The notes under the pieces were generated by a model. The model was not told where the DNA came from, did not search any database, and was given only the letters and a program-made list of their open reading frames with translations. The position numbers and the translations under genes were made by a program. This document shows, piece by piece, positions 45,564 through 54,282 of a DNA stretch of 64,000 nt. Each line of letters starts with the position of its first letter. Positions within the stretch are counted from its first letter, which is position 1. The DNA is from Streptomyces sp. NBC_00286 (GTDB lineage: Bacteria > Actinomycetota > Actinomycetes > Streptomycetales > Streptomycetaceae), in the NCBI RefSeq assembly GCF_036173125.1, contig NZ_CP108054.1, forward strand, positions 6,539,001 to 6,603,000, given 5' to 3'.

Positions 45564-46214
45564 ATGCCTGCTCTTTCGGCACGGCGCATCGCGACCTCCG
45601 CACTCTGCGCCACGTTTCTGATCGGTGTCGCAGCTCCTACCACCCTGGCGGCCGACGAGGCGCGGGAACGCACCCGGGAGTCGAAGTCGGCCCCCGCCAC
45701 CGACGTGGCCACCCTCCAGAGCCAGGTCAGGCAGTTGAGCACCATCAGCTCCGTGGCGGCCCCGGTCACCGAACTTCAGAACGCCGTGCTCAAGGCCCAG
45801 ACCGAGAACTCCCAGCTCTCCTCCGCGGAGGTGACGAGACTCGGCGAAGCCGCCAAGGCCGCCATCGACGCGGCCGCCGCGAACCAGGCGGCCCCGACGA
45901 CTCCCTCGACGCCGGGCGTGACGACTCCCACCGCGCCCCTGGCTCCTGCCGATCCGGCGGCGTCGACCGCGAACCCGCTGCCCCCCAACGGCATTACGGA
46001 TGAGCTCACCGCCCTGCGGGACGCCGTGGAAGCCCTGATCGATGCCCTCGAGTCCGCTGTCGGTGCCGTCGCCGACGCCCTCGAAGCCGTATCGCAGGCG
46101 CTCACAGCCCTCATCGACGCCCTCCTGCCGCCGCTCACCAACGGCGAGTCGCCCATCGACGTCCCGTCCAACCCTGTCCTGTCGCCCAACAACGTCCTTC
46201 CGGCCTCCCAATAG
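45564..46214 (+). CDS. Exported Ala-rich helical protein
   Basis: A 216-residue preprotein with a signal peptide (RIATSALCATFLIGVAA ... TLA-AD). Mature parts: a charged segment, a coiled-coil-like helix (VATLQSQVRQLSTISSVAAP ... LQNAVLKAQTEN), a Thr/Pro/Ala linker near 115-140, and a second amphipathic helix (LRDAVEALIDALESAVGAV). It probably forms helical oligomers at the cell surface. No family recognised. A hairpin at 46268-46313 ends the unit. Confidence 0.75.
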   Translation: MPALSARRIATSALCATFLIGVAAPTTLAADEARERTRESKSAPATDVATLQSQVRQLSTISSVAAPVTELQNAVLKAQTENSQLSSAEVTRLGEAAKAAIDAAAANQAAPTTPSTPGVTTPTAPLAPADPAASTANPLPPNGITDELTALRDAVEALIDALESAVGAVADALEAVSQALTALIDALLPPLTNGESPIDVPSNPVLSPNNVLPASQ

Positions 46215-46267
46215 CCGTCCTGAGAACGGGAGTTGTGCCTGAGGCGAAGCAGGCGCAGCTCGGCCCG

Positions 46268-46313
46268 GACGCCGTACCGACCCTGTGGCCCTGTCGCGGA
46301 TCGGTACGGCGTC
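46268..46313 (+). terminator. Terminator after the Ala-rich exported protein
   Basis: GACGCCGTACCGA at 46268-46280 and exact complement at 46301-46313, followed by TGTTGCT. Confidence 0.8.
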
Positions 46314-46525
46314 TGTTGCTGCGGCCGGGCTCCAGTTGCCGGCGTTCCCAGTCGCGTTCATAGGAGGATGAGAAACGCGGATAAGCCGCGCCCTTCATTC
46401 GGGTGACCTTTTCTTCGGCGGGCCGGAAATTTCGGTGTTCGGGGTTTCCGTGGCGTCCGGGGCTCGTTGGATGCGGTGAAGCAATTCCCGCTGGCGACTT
46501 ACGGGTTGCCGACGAAAGGAACACG

Positions 46526-46777
46526 ATGAAGTCTCTGAAGGCTGCCGCCATCGTTGCCGGGTCCCTTGTCGTGGCCGGTCTCGCCACTCCCGCTGTCGCC
46601 GCAGACGCCGCGGGGGTCCGGCCCGCCAACCTCAACGGAACTGTGGGCGAGCTCACTCAGGACGTCAAGGCGCCGGGGCTGGACGGGCAGAAGATGCTCG
46701 ACACGAAGACGGGTCTCGTGCCCAAGGCCGTCGAGAAGACGACGGGAACCGTCGGTAACGGCCAGATGGTGCGCTGA
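46526..46777 (+). CDS. Small exported protein
   Basis: An 83-residue preprotein: signal MKSLKAAAIVAGSLVVAGL, cleavage near AVAA-DA; mature 55 residues without Cys (LNGTVGELTQDVKAPGLDG, then VEKTTGTVGNGQMVR). Small secreted proteins of this style are common in Streptomyces; no function is known. AAAGGA precedes ATG 46526. It lies 260 bases before melC1 with no terminator seen between. Confidence 0.75.
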   Translation: MKSLKAAAIVAGSLVVAGLATPAVAADAAGVRPANLNGTVGELTQDVKAPGLDGQKMLDTKTGLVPKAVEKTTGTVGNGQMVR

Positions 46778-47036
46778 GAACCCGTGCAGAACCGGGAGCA
46801 GAGCTGAGCGATTCGGGCGCACATTCGTCTCCGGCCTTCGCTCGGATTTCGTCTCCGGCTCCGGCTCTTTTTCGGATCTGCATATCGGGTGCTTGTTGAC
46901 CGTCCGTCCCCGGCTCCTTGGGGCCGATTCCGCGCGTGTGCGGGATCGGCCCTTCGGTCGTGTTCGGCGGGTTCGGCGTGTTTCCGGTTTCAGCGTGTTC
47001 GTGGGTTCAGCGCAGGGGCGAGGAGGAGGTAGACCG

Positions 47037-47540
47037 TTGGCGAGCAGCAGACGAGTGAGGTTTTCGCCGGTACGTGGTGCGGCTGGGGCCGTGGGGCGGC
47101 GGCGAGTGTTGCGGGGTGCGTTCGCGGTGGTGGCCGGGATGGCGTCCGCGCCGTTCGTGGTGGGGTCGAGAGCGGCCGGGGCGCAGGAGACGCGGTTCGA
47201 GGAGACGTATCGCGGGCGCCGGATCGTCGGCGTCAGGCATGACGACGGGCGGTCCGGGGGCGGCTCAGGTGGCGGCAGGTGGCATGTGGCCGTCGACGGG
47301 CGGCCGCTGCATCTGATGCCACGGGCGGACGGCAGCTGGGTGAGCATGGTCGACCACTACGAGTCGTACGCGACTCCGCTCGCCGCCGCGCGCGCGGCCG
47401 TCGACGAACTCGGTCCGAGCGCGCGGCTGGGGGCGCCCGGCGGCGCGCCGGATGACACGAGCGGCCGTACGGAGCACAGCCCTGCTCCGGGCGGGGGCAA
47501 GGGAAACGAGGGGGAGCACCGCTGTGGTGTACACGCGTAA
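47037..47540 (+). CDS. melC1: Tyrosinase copper chaperone/export cofactor MelC1
   Basis: A 167-residue caddie protein that binds apo-tyrosinase, carries it through the Tat system and loads copper. Twin-arginine signal GRRRVLRGAFAVVAGMASA with cleavage near GAQ-ETR; conserved YRGRRIVGV, WHVAVDGRPLHLMPRADG and MVDHYESYATPLAAARAAV. TTG 47037 is chosen because GGAGG lies 8 bases upstream and there is no better ATG or GTG. It overlaps melC2 by 17 bases. Confidence 0.9.
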   Translation: MASSRRVRFSPVRGAAGAVGRRRVLRGAFAVVAGMASAPFVVGSRAAGAQETRFEETYRGRRIVGVRHDDGRSGGGSGGGRWHVAVDGRPLHLMPRADGSWVSMVDHYESYATPLAAARAAVDELGPSARLGAPGGAPDDTSGRTEHSPAPGGGKGNEGEHRCGVHA

Positions 47541-48390
47541 GGACGTCAGCAAGCTCACTCAGTCGGAGCGGCGCCGGTTCGTCGACGCGTTGCTCGAGGT
47601 GAAGCGCCGGGGCGAGTACGACGAGTTCGTGCGCACGCATATCGAGTACTACCGCTCCGACGGCGAGCCCGGGCTGCGCGTCGCCCATATGGCCCCCTCC
47701 TTCCTGCCCTGGCACCGCAGGTTTCTGCTGGACCTGGAGGAGGCGCTGCGGCGCGTGGACGACTCGGTGACCGTGCCGTACTGGGACTGGACGCGTAACC
47801 GCGGCACCACGTCCGTACCGTGGACCGAGGACCTGCTCGGCGGCACCGGGCGGAAGTCCGACCGGCAGGTCATGAACGGGCCCTTCGCCTATCGCAACGG
47901 CAAGTGGACCATCGAGGTGGGGATCACCGACACCGAGTTCCTCACGCGTGACCTGGGCCGGTGGCGGGACCCGATCGCGCTGCCCACGGCCGCCGATGTG
48001 GACCGGGCACTCAAGGACCCCGTCTACGACGCGGCGCCTTGGGACTCCACGTCCGCCAAGGGGTTCCGCAACAAGCTGGAGGGGTGGGGGCCGGGGCGGG
48101 GTGCCGTCTCGTGGCGTACGCACAACCGGGTGCACCGTTGGGTCGGCGGCCACATGCTCGGCGGCGCTTCCGTGAACGATCCCGTCTTCTGGCTGCACCA
48201 CGCCTTCGTCGACCTCCTCTGGTCCCGCTGGCAGCGGCGGCACCCGGGCGCCCGCTATCTCCCCGCCAAGCCGCTCGCCCGGGGCGACGCACAGCGCGGC
48301 CGGGTCGCCGCACGGGATGAGCGGATGCCGCCGTGGGACGTGACGCCGGGCGAGGTGGAGGACCAGAGCGGGGTGTACCGGTACGCGTAG
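47524..48390 (+). CDS. melC2: Tyrosinase MelC2
   Basis: Type 3 copper enzyme that oxidises phenols to quinones for melanin, exported without its own signal by riding on MelC1. It has 288 residues. All six copper ligands are visible: H39, H55 and H64 (CuA; RTHIEYY, AHMAPSFLPWHRRF) and H200, H204 and H226 (CuB; THNRVHRW, FWLHHAFVD). GTG 47524 or GTG 47527 is the start, inside the end of melC1. Relatives of this type are of the second Streptomyces tyrosinase kind, extended at the N-terminus only slightly. Confidence 0.95.
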   Translation: MVYTRKDVSKLTQSERRRFVDALLEVKRRGEYDEFVRTHIEYYRSDGEPGLRVAHMAPSFLPWHRRFLLDLEEALRRVDDSVTVPYWDWTRNRGTTSVPWTEDLLGGTGRKSDRQVMNGPFAYRNGKWTIEVGITDTEFLTRDLGRWRDPIALPTAADVDRALKDPVYDAAPWDSTSAKGFRNKLEGWGPGRGAVSWRTHNRVHRWVGGHMLGGASVNDPVFWLHHAFVDLLWSRWQRRHPGARYLPAKPLARGDAQRGRVAARDERMPPWDVTPGEVEDQSGVYRYA

Positions 48391-48574
48391 CGCCCGTACG
48401 ACGCTCGGCATGCGGGTTACTCCGTTCAGCCGCACACTGAGGGAGACCCGGCTGTTGCAGGAGGTGACTGCGGGTGCCCAGCAGACGCGCGGCTTGAGGG
48501 GCGGCGTTCTCGTGAGCGCATCGGCGAGAACCATCCGGCCGCAGAGCCCGATCACACTTCCCTCGGGAGGCTCC

Positions 48575-48742
48575 GTGATCTTGATAGCCCTGCTCCTACC
48601 GGTCTTCATGATGCTGCTGATGCTCGCGATGGAGGCCTTCGAGGACTTCCTGTTCCGCCGCCCTGACGAGCCCCAGCCCCCTCGACATCTCCCCGGCCAC
48701 GCTGAGCGGTCCACAGGGACGCGGTCCGTCGAGAGGTACTGA
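48575..48742 (+). CDS. Small single-pass membrane protein
   Basis: A 55-residue protein: GTG 48575 follows GGGAGG by 4 bases, then one helix (ILIALLLPVFMMLLMLAM), an acidic turn EAFEDFLF and a Pro/Arg-rich cytosolic tail. Similar short proteins occur widely in Streptomyces. No function known. An upstream in-frame GTG-to-ATG extension (48410) lacks a ribosome site. Confidence 0.65.
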   Translation: MILIALLLPVFMMLLMLAMEAFEDFLFRRPDEPQPPRHLPGHAERSTGTRSVERY

Positions 48743-48752
48743 CGTTCGCGCG

Positions 48753-50000
48753 TCAGGGGGCGAGGTCGGGCAGGAGTGTGTCGAGGACCGTCTCCTCCTC
48801 GATGCGGACGCCGAGTTCGGTCAGGGCTGGGGGCAGGTCCTGGTCCCAGGGGGCGGTGGTGGGGGTGCCGGTCAGGGGTGGGGCCAGGGGGGTGGTGGCG
48901 GCCGCGTTGCGGTAGTCGGTGGCTGTGTAGCGCCAGGGGTGCCAGGGGACTCGGCGGAGCAGGGCGGTGGCGATGCGTAGGCCGCCCCAGTCGAAGTCGC
49001 CGTGGTAGCGGAGGGTCGAGCCTTGGGCGTGGAGGTGGCGTAGCAGGGTGAGGGCGGCTGCCGAGGGCTGGCCCTGGAGGCAGATCAGGGGGGAGGCCGC
49101 GGGGCCGTACGTGTCGGCCGCGGTGGCCAGGACGGTTGGGTTTTCGCAGACGTAGACCGTGGTGGGTGCCGTCCGTGGTGGGGTGCGGGTGAGTTGGCGC
49201 AGGGTCAGGACGGCTGGTTCGCCTGTGTCGGCCGTCCAATCGAGGGCCGGGGTGCCGCGCAGGCCCAGGGTGAGGACCGTGGAGGAGAGGGCGTCCTTGA
49301 GGAGGCCGGCCGAGGCCCAGGCCTCGCGGCGCCATTCGGCTCCGGTGCCGTCCGGGAAGCCGGTCAGGGCGCGGATGCCGGAGAGGACCAGGGTGGCGAG
49401 CGGGGTGCCGTCGTCGAGAGCGTGGGCGTCGCCGAGGGTGCCGGCGGCGAAGGCGGACAGGGATACGGCGGGTTCGGCGGGCAGCGCGCGTAGGGCCGTC
49501 GTGGTGTCGGTGAGGAGTGCCCTTGCCGCGTCGGGGGTGCGGGCGAGGCGGCGTACGAGGCCGTCCTGGCGCAACCGGGTGGCCCAGTCGGCGAGTTGGG
49601 GCCGTTGTTCGGTGAGCGGGGTGAGTGGGGTGTACGCGTCCTGCCAGGCGTTCGCCTCCCGCTCGCGTACGTCGGCGAGCCGGTCGACCGGGCCGGTGAG
49701 GGCGGTCACGGCCGGGGCGAGACCTTCGGGGCTGATGCCGGAGCGGCGCAGGACGGCGTCCACCGTGTCCAGGCGCACGGTCAGCGAGCGTCCGGCGCGT
49801 GGGGGGCGGCCCAGCAGGCGTTCGGTGGCGGCACGTTCGGCGGTGGTGGGGGTGGCCAGGGTGACGGGGCCGGTGAGGGGTTCGTCCCGCTCCAGGCGGC
49901 GGCGTACGCGCTCGACCAGCCAGGCGAGACCGGGGTCGCCGAGCAGGCGGGTCAGGCGGTCGCGGTCTACGGGCGGGCCGGGTTCGTCGTACGTACTCAT
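48753..50000 (-). CDS. jetD: Wadjet type II JetD, toprim-like nuclease (TIGR02679/DUF2399)
   Basis: A 415-residue protein, last gene of the jetABCD operon. The C-terminal toprim-type domain has E286 in VYVCENPTV and D335/D337 in YHGDFDWGGLRIA, the expected metal-binding acids. In Wadjet systems JetD cuts closed circular plasmid DNA after the JetABC complex extrudes a loop. ATG 50000 is preferred (GAGG 8 bases upstream); ATG 50006 is too near the ribosome site. An 82-base spacer with degenerate ATGAGGTC repeats separates it from jetC. Confidence 0.88.
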   Translation of the reverse strand: MSTYDEPGPPVDRDRLTRLLGDPGLAWLVERVRRRLERDEPLTGPVTLATPTTAERAATERLLGRPPRAGRSLTVRLDTVDAVLRRSGISPEGLAPAVTALTGPVDRLADVREREANAWQDAYTPLTPLTEQRPQLADWATRLRQDGLVRRLARTPDAARALLTDTTTALRALPAEPAVSLSAFAAGTLGDAHALDDGTPLATLVLSGIRALTGFPDGTGAEWRREAWASAGLLKDALSSTVLTLGLRGTPALDWTADTGEPAVLTLRQLTRTPPRTAPTTVYVCENPTVLATAADTYGPAASPLICLQGQPSAAALTLLRHLHAQGSTLRYHGDFDWGGLRIATALLRRVPWHPWRYTATDYRNAAATTPLAPPLTGTPTTAPWDQDLPPALTELGVRIEEETVLDTLLPDLAP

Positions 50001-50082
50001 GCCCATGACCTCATGCCCGCGACCTCACGACGTACGACCTCGTGCCCTCGACCGCACGACCAACGATCTCCTGCCCCCGACC
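50001..50082. repeat. Degenerate short repeats between jetC and jetD
   Basis: On the minus strand ATGAGGTC or ACGAGGTC occurs about four times (near 50095-50088, 50048-50040, 50030-50022 and 50016-50009), each after a G/C-rich pentamer. One copy serves as the jetD ribosome site. Confidence 0.5.
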
Positions 50083-53000
50083 TCATGTCCACGACGGGTT
50101 CTGGTCCACGGCAGCGCCCCCAGTCGGCGCCGGTGCCTCCCCCACGCTCGCACTCCCTCGCGCGGAGGGACCCCCGTCGCCGCCCGGAGCGCCCGGAGCG
50201 CCCGGAGCGCCCGGAGCCTGAGACTGGCCGGGCAGTGCCGCCAGGCGGTGGTCCGGCTCTGCGCCCCGTACGCGTTCTGCGCCGTCCCATTCCCAGCGGG
50301 TGACCAGGACCGCGGCGATCTCGTCCACGCGGGAGAGCTGGGCGATGGCGATGCCGGGGACCTGGGGGTAGCAGGCCCATTCGCGTTCGCTGGTCATCAC
50401 CACGTCCAGGTCGAAGGCGTGCAGCAGGCCCAGGCACTTGGCGCGTGAGTCGTCGTCCACGCCCGCGAACGCCTCGTCCAGGGTGACCAGGCGCGGGGCG
50501 TCGGGGGCGGCCGTGGCGTAGTGCGAGGAGGCGGCGGCGAACAGCGGTACGGACACGGCCAGTACGCGTTCGCCGCCGGAAGCGGGGCCGGTGGCCGGGA
50601 CCCAGGTGCCGTGCTGGTGGCGTTCGATGCCGAACTCGTGCCAGGCGCGGTAGTCGAGCGCCGCGGTGAGTACCTCCAGCCAGCTGCCCGCTGCGTCGTC
50701 GGACTGCCGGCGGGCGATCTCGGCCTGCAGGAACTCGCCGACCGCCGCCCGGTCCTCGGGCGCCCAGGCGTCCGCGGACTGGCGCAGCCGTTCGCGTGCC
50801 TGGGCCAGGCCTGTCGGCGCCTTGCGCGAAGGGCGCCACACCAGACGCAGCCTCATACCGGTGGAGGTGGGCCGCTCCTGAAGCTCGGCGTTCATGGCCC
50901 GTACCTGGCGTTCGGCCGCTCCGATCAGCTCCTGCAGCGTGCCTGCGACCTCGGTCAGCAGGTGGGTTTCCAGGATCTCGCGTTCGTGGGCGGACAGGAT
51001 GCGCGCCAGTTCGGCCACTTCCGTGCCGAGGGCGCCGGCCAGTTCAGGGACGGTCCGCCGGCGGCCCTGGTAGACGATGTCGACGACCATGCCGTCCTCG
51101 GCCATACGGGCGGTGGCGGTGTGGCCGCCGCGGGAGAGCGCGTCCTGCAGCTTCTTGTACTCCTCACTGAGCCGTTTCTGTACGCGTTCCCAGGCGCCGT
51201 CCGAGTCGTCGGTCGAGCTGAGTTCCGCCTCGACGGACCGGGCGAGCGCGATCGCCGGAGTGGCCGCCCACGGGTCGCCGTCCGGCGGGGGTACGGCCGC
51301 CTCCGGCAGGGCGACGGTCAGCAGGCCGGTGCCCGCGAACCGCTGGAGTGCGGAGATGGCCTCGGCCCGGGAGGCGGCGGCGTCCCGTACGTCCTTGTCC
51401 AGCTGCTCGATGCGGCCCTCGGCACGGCTGGCGCGCTGGTCCGCGGCGCGGTGTTCCTCGCGGGCCGTGCGCTGCTCGCGGTCGCAGGCGGTCAGGGCGT
51501 CGGCGGTGTCGGCCAGGCGCCGCTGAAGTTCCGCGACCGCGGCGCCGACGGTGGAGCGCAGGGTGGTGTGGCGTTCGTCGGCGGTGGTGGCGAGGCGGCT
51601 CGACTCCTCGGCGCGCAGGGCGAGTTCGGCCACGCGGGTGCCGGCTCGCTCGGCTTCCGTACGTTCGTCGGCGACGGCGCGCCCGGCGTCGGTGCGCTCG
51701 CGCAGCGCGGGCCACAGGGCGGCGAGTACGGCGGTGTAGTCGGCCAGTGCCTGGCGGACGGCGGTGCGGTCCGCCCGGTCGGCGGGCAGGTTCAGGGCCT
51801 CGGCCGTGTCGGTGAGTTCGGTGGCGGTCTCGGCCTCCCTCCGGGCCGCGTCGGCCAGTTCCGCGGAGCGCTCGTCCTGGCGGGTACGGGCCCGGTGGGC
51901 GGCGTCCGCTGCGGCGGCGGCCAGTGCGTGTGCGTGGCGCAGAGCGGCGTCGTCCGGGACGGCGGCCAGTTCGGCGTCCAGGGTGTGGCGGCTACGGGCG
52001 ACTTGGTCGCGCTCGTCCCGTAGGCGGGCCAACTCGCCGTCCAGGGAGGCCAGTTCGTCGCGCAGGACGGTGATCCGGGCCCGGCGTGCCTCCTCGCGGG
52101 CGCCCTCACCCACGTACGCGGCGCTCTCCTTGGACCAGCTGCCGGTCAGCGCGCCGACGCGGAAGTGGCCGTCGGTCGCCACCCAGGTGTCGCCGGAGCC
52201 GCCGGAGCCGAGGCCCACGGCGGCCAGGAGACGGGTCACGGTTCCCTCGCCGACCGCCATGGCGCGCGCGTCGCCGTGGTCGACGGCCGGGCGCAGTACG
52301 GAGGCAAGGGTCGCGCCGGGTGGCGGGGCGCCCGGTGACAGCAGGATGTCGTGTCCGTCGGCGGCCACGGCGGTGCCGTCCGGGCGCACCCAGGCGTCCA
52401 GCAGGCCGGAGGCCTCCAACGCCGCCTCCAGGCCTGCCCGTTCACCGGTGGCGACGTGGTCGTGGAAGTCGACCAGGCGCCACAGGGGTGCCCCGGGAGC
52501 CTCGTCGCGGATGCCGGGAGTACGCGTGTGCGGAGCCGTGGGGCCGCGCTGGCCGCCCGCCTCCAGGTCGGCCAGCTCCCGCTCGGACTCGGCGCGGCGG
52601 GCGTCCAGTTCGGCCAGTCGCTGTCCGAGGGCCGCCGACTGGTCGGCCAGGTGCGCGGCCCGGGCGCGATGGGCTCCGGCGGCGTGCTCGCGCGCGGGGT
52701 ACAGGCCCTGGAGATGCGTGGTCCAGTCCTGGAGACCGTCCAGCAGGCCCGCGGGGTCGTCGAGCGTCAACTCCCCGCAGGCGTCGAGGTGTTCGCGTAC
52801 GGCGACGACCAGCTCGCGGCCTGCCTCGGCTGCGGTGGCCTCCGCGCGGGCCTGCCGCTCGGCGGTGTGGCCGGCCTCGGTCTGCGCCTCGTCCAGACGG
52901 CGGGCGGCGGCGCGGCGTTCGGCGGCGGCCTCCTCGGCGCGCGCGGCCAGCTCCTCCACATGGTCGATGGTGCGCCGCCTGCGGGCCACCGACTCCTCGG

Positions 53001-54282
53001 CGGCGCGGCGCAGTTCGGGCTCCGGGGCGCCCTCGGTGCGCAGCGGCGCGTCGAGGCGGGCGGCCGCGGCGGCCTCCCGTTCGCGGGCGAGCGTGTCCGC
53101 GACCTGCTGCTCGGCCGCCGTCAGCCGCCGCTCGGCGGTCTCGAGGCGGCCCAGGGCGCGGGTGTGCGCCTGGGCCGCCTGCTCGCGGTCCGCCTCGGCG
53201 CGGGCCAGATCGTCGGCGGTGCGGCGCGCGTCGGCTGCCGCCTGTTCCAGCTCGCGGGCGCTGCGCATCTCGGGGCCCTCGCGCAGCGCGGCCTCCTGCG
53301 CCGTCAGCCGGGTGGCGGTCTCTTCCAGCTCCGCGATCCGCGCGGCGATCCGTTCCCGTTCCTCCTCCGCCTGGGAGCGCTCGGCCTGGGCCTGGGCGAG
53401 GTCGCGGTTCAGCTGCTCGTAACGGGCGTGCTCGTGGCGGGGGAGCCGGGCGCGGCGGCGGGTGGCGACGCGGGCGTAGCGGCGGTAGTGATCGAGGAAC
53501 GCGGACGCCGCCCGCTCGGCCTCGGTGGCCGCCCGCAGCTCCTCCTTCTCCTCGTCCAGGGAGCGGAACGCCTCGGCCACGTCCGCGATCACCGCCTGGT
53601 CCATGGGCGGCAGCGCCTCGGTCAGTGCGCGGGACAGCGCGGCCTCGTTGGGCCGTTTCGACAACTGCGGTTGGCGCAGCTGGATGAGCAGGTCGACCAG
53701 GGCTGCGTACCGCCGCTCGCCAAGGCCGAACAGCGCCTCGTCGACCGCCCTGCGATACGCCGTGGCCGTGTCGTGGACCATGCCGCGCCCGGCGACCGCC
53801 TCCGCCAGCCGGTCCCGCGACAGCGCGGTGCCGGTGGCGTCGAGCAGGCTGAGCTCCTTGCCGACGCGCTGGTCGGTGACCGCGTACCAGTGGCGGGCGA
53901 TGCCCCGCCCCGCCACCGCCTTCAGCCCGCAGGCGAGGGTGAGGAACTGCTCCCGTCCGTCGGTCTCGTCGCGGCGCCCGAACTCGATCCAGGTGTAGCC
54001 GAGCCGCTCGGCGTGCGGGTGCTGCCCGCCGAGCAGCAGGTTCCACTCCATCCGCTTGCCGGGATCGGCGTCGGGCTCCACCCGCCGCGCGGACAGGTCG
54101 CCGTCGAGGAGGAAGGGCAGGGTGAGGGCGAGCACCTTGGACTTCCCGGTGCCGTTGTTGCCCCGCAGCAACAGCCGCCCGTCGCGGAACCAGAACTCCT
54201 CGGTGTCGTAATAGAAGAGATCAACCAGACCGATACGCAACGGCCGCCACCGGCCGGGCACGGGAGTGGGCAGAGCGGTCAC
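50083..54282 (-). CDS. jetC: Wadjet type II JetC, SMC-like ATPase (TIGR02680)
   Basis: A 1399-residue SMC-family protein. ATP-binding head halves: Walker A GNNGTGKS at 41-48, signature PASGGERVLAVSVPL and Walker B LVTLDEAF with D1269/E1270. Between them lie long coiled coils (for example QAQAERSQAEEERERIAARI) and a hinge near residues 600-720 (GTAVAADGHDILLSPG; GEGTVTRLLAAVGLGSGG). It forms the DNA loop-extruding motor with JetA and JetB. ATG overlaps the jetB stop (ATGA). The last ~60 residues hold an APG triplet repeat and a diverged copy of the dispersed palindrome, both outside the ATPase core. Confidence 0.93.
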   Translation of the reverse strand: MTALPTPVPGRWRPLRIGLVDLFYYDTEEFWFRDGRLLLRGNNGTGKSKVLALTLPFLLDGDLSARRVEPDADPGKRMEWNLLLGGQHPHAERLGYTWIEFGRRDETDGREQFLTLACGLKAVAGRGIARHWYAVTDQRVGKELSLLDATGTALSRDRLAEAVAGRGMVHDTATAYRRAVDEALFGLGERRYAALVDLLIQLRQPQLSKRPNEAALSRALTEALPPMDQAVIADVAEAFRSLDEEKEELRAATEAERAASAFLDHYRRYARVATRRRARLPRHEHARYEQLNRDLAQAQAERSQAEEERERIAARIAELEETATRLTAQEAALREGPEMRSARELEQAAADARRTADDLARAEADREQAAQAHTRALGRLETAERRLTAAEQQVADTLAREREAAAAARLDAPLRTEGAPEPELRRAAEESVARRRRTIDHVEELAARAEEAAAERRAAARRLDEAQTEAGHTAERQARAEATAAEAGRELVVAVREHLDACGELTLDDPAGLLDGLQDWTTHLQGLYPAREHAAGAHRARAAHLADQSAALGQRLAELDARRAESERELADLEAGGQRGPTAPHTRTPGIRDEAPGAPLWRLVDFHDHVATGERAGLEAALEASGLLDAWVRPDGTAVAADGHDILLSPGAPPPGATLASVLRPAVDHGDARAMAVGEGTVTRLLAAVGLGSGGSGDTWVATDGHFRVGALTGSWSKESAAYVGEGAREEARRARITVLRDELASLDGELARLRDERDQVARSRHTLDAELAAVPDDAALRHAHALAAAAADAAHRARTRQDERSAELADAARREAETATELTDTAEALNLPADRADRTAVRQALADYTAVLAALWPALRERTDAGRAVADERTEAERAGTRVAELALRAEESSRLATTADERHTTLRSTVGAAVAELQRRLADTADALTACDREQRTAREEHRAADQRASRAEGRIEQLDKDVRDAAASRAEAISALQRFAGTGLLTVALPEAAVPPPDGDPWAATPAIALARSVEAELSSTDDSDGAWERVQKRLSEEYKKLQDALSRGGHTATARMAEDGMVVDIVYQGRRRTVPELAGALGTEVAELARILSAHEREILETHLLTEVAGTLQELIGAAERQVRAMNAELQERPTSTGMRLRLVWRPSRKAPTGLAQARERLRQSADAWAPEDRAAVGEFLQAEIARRQSDDAAGSWLEVLTAALDYRAWHEFGIERHQHGTWVPATGPASGGERVLAVSVPLFAAASSHYATAAPDAPRLVTLDEAFAGVDDDSRAKCLGLLHAFDLDVVMTSEREWACYPQVPGIAIAQLSRVDEIAAVLVTRWEWDGAERVRGAEPDHRLAALPGQSQAPGAPGAPGAPGGDGGPSARGSASVGEAPAPTGGAAVDQNPSWT
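50136..50220. repeat. Diverged palindrome and 9-base repeats at the jetC 3' end
   Basis: 50136-50177 has the layout of the copA element (CCCCCAC...CTCG...GAGGGACCCCCGTC) with several changes. It is joined to about four GCCCGGAGC units at 50180-50220. Both are read in frame as a Gly/Ala/Pro/Ser-rich tail. Confidence 0.6.

Noticed and set aside
51764..53422. Large plus-strand frames opposite jetC
   Set aside because: Arg/Ser/Ala-rich shadow translations of coiled-coil codons.
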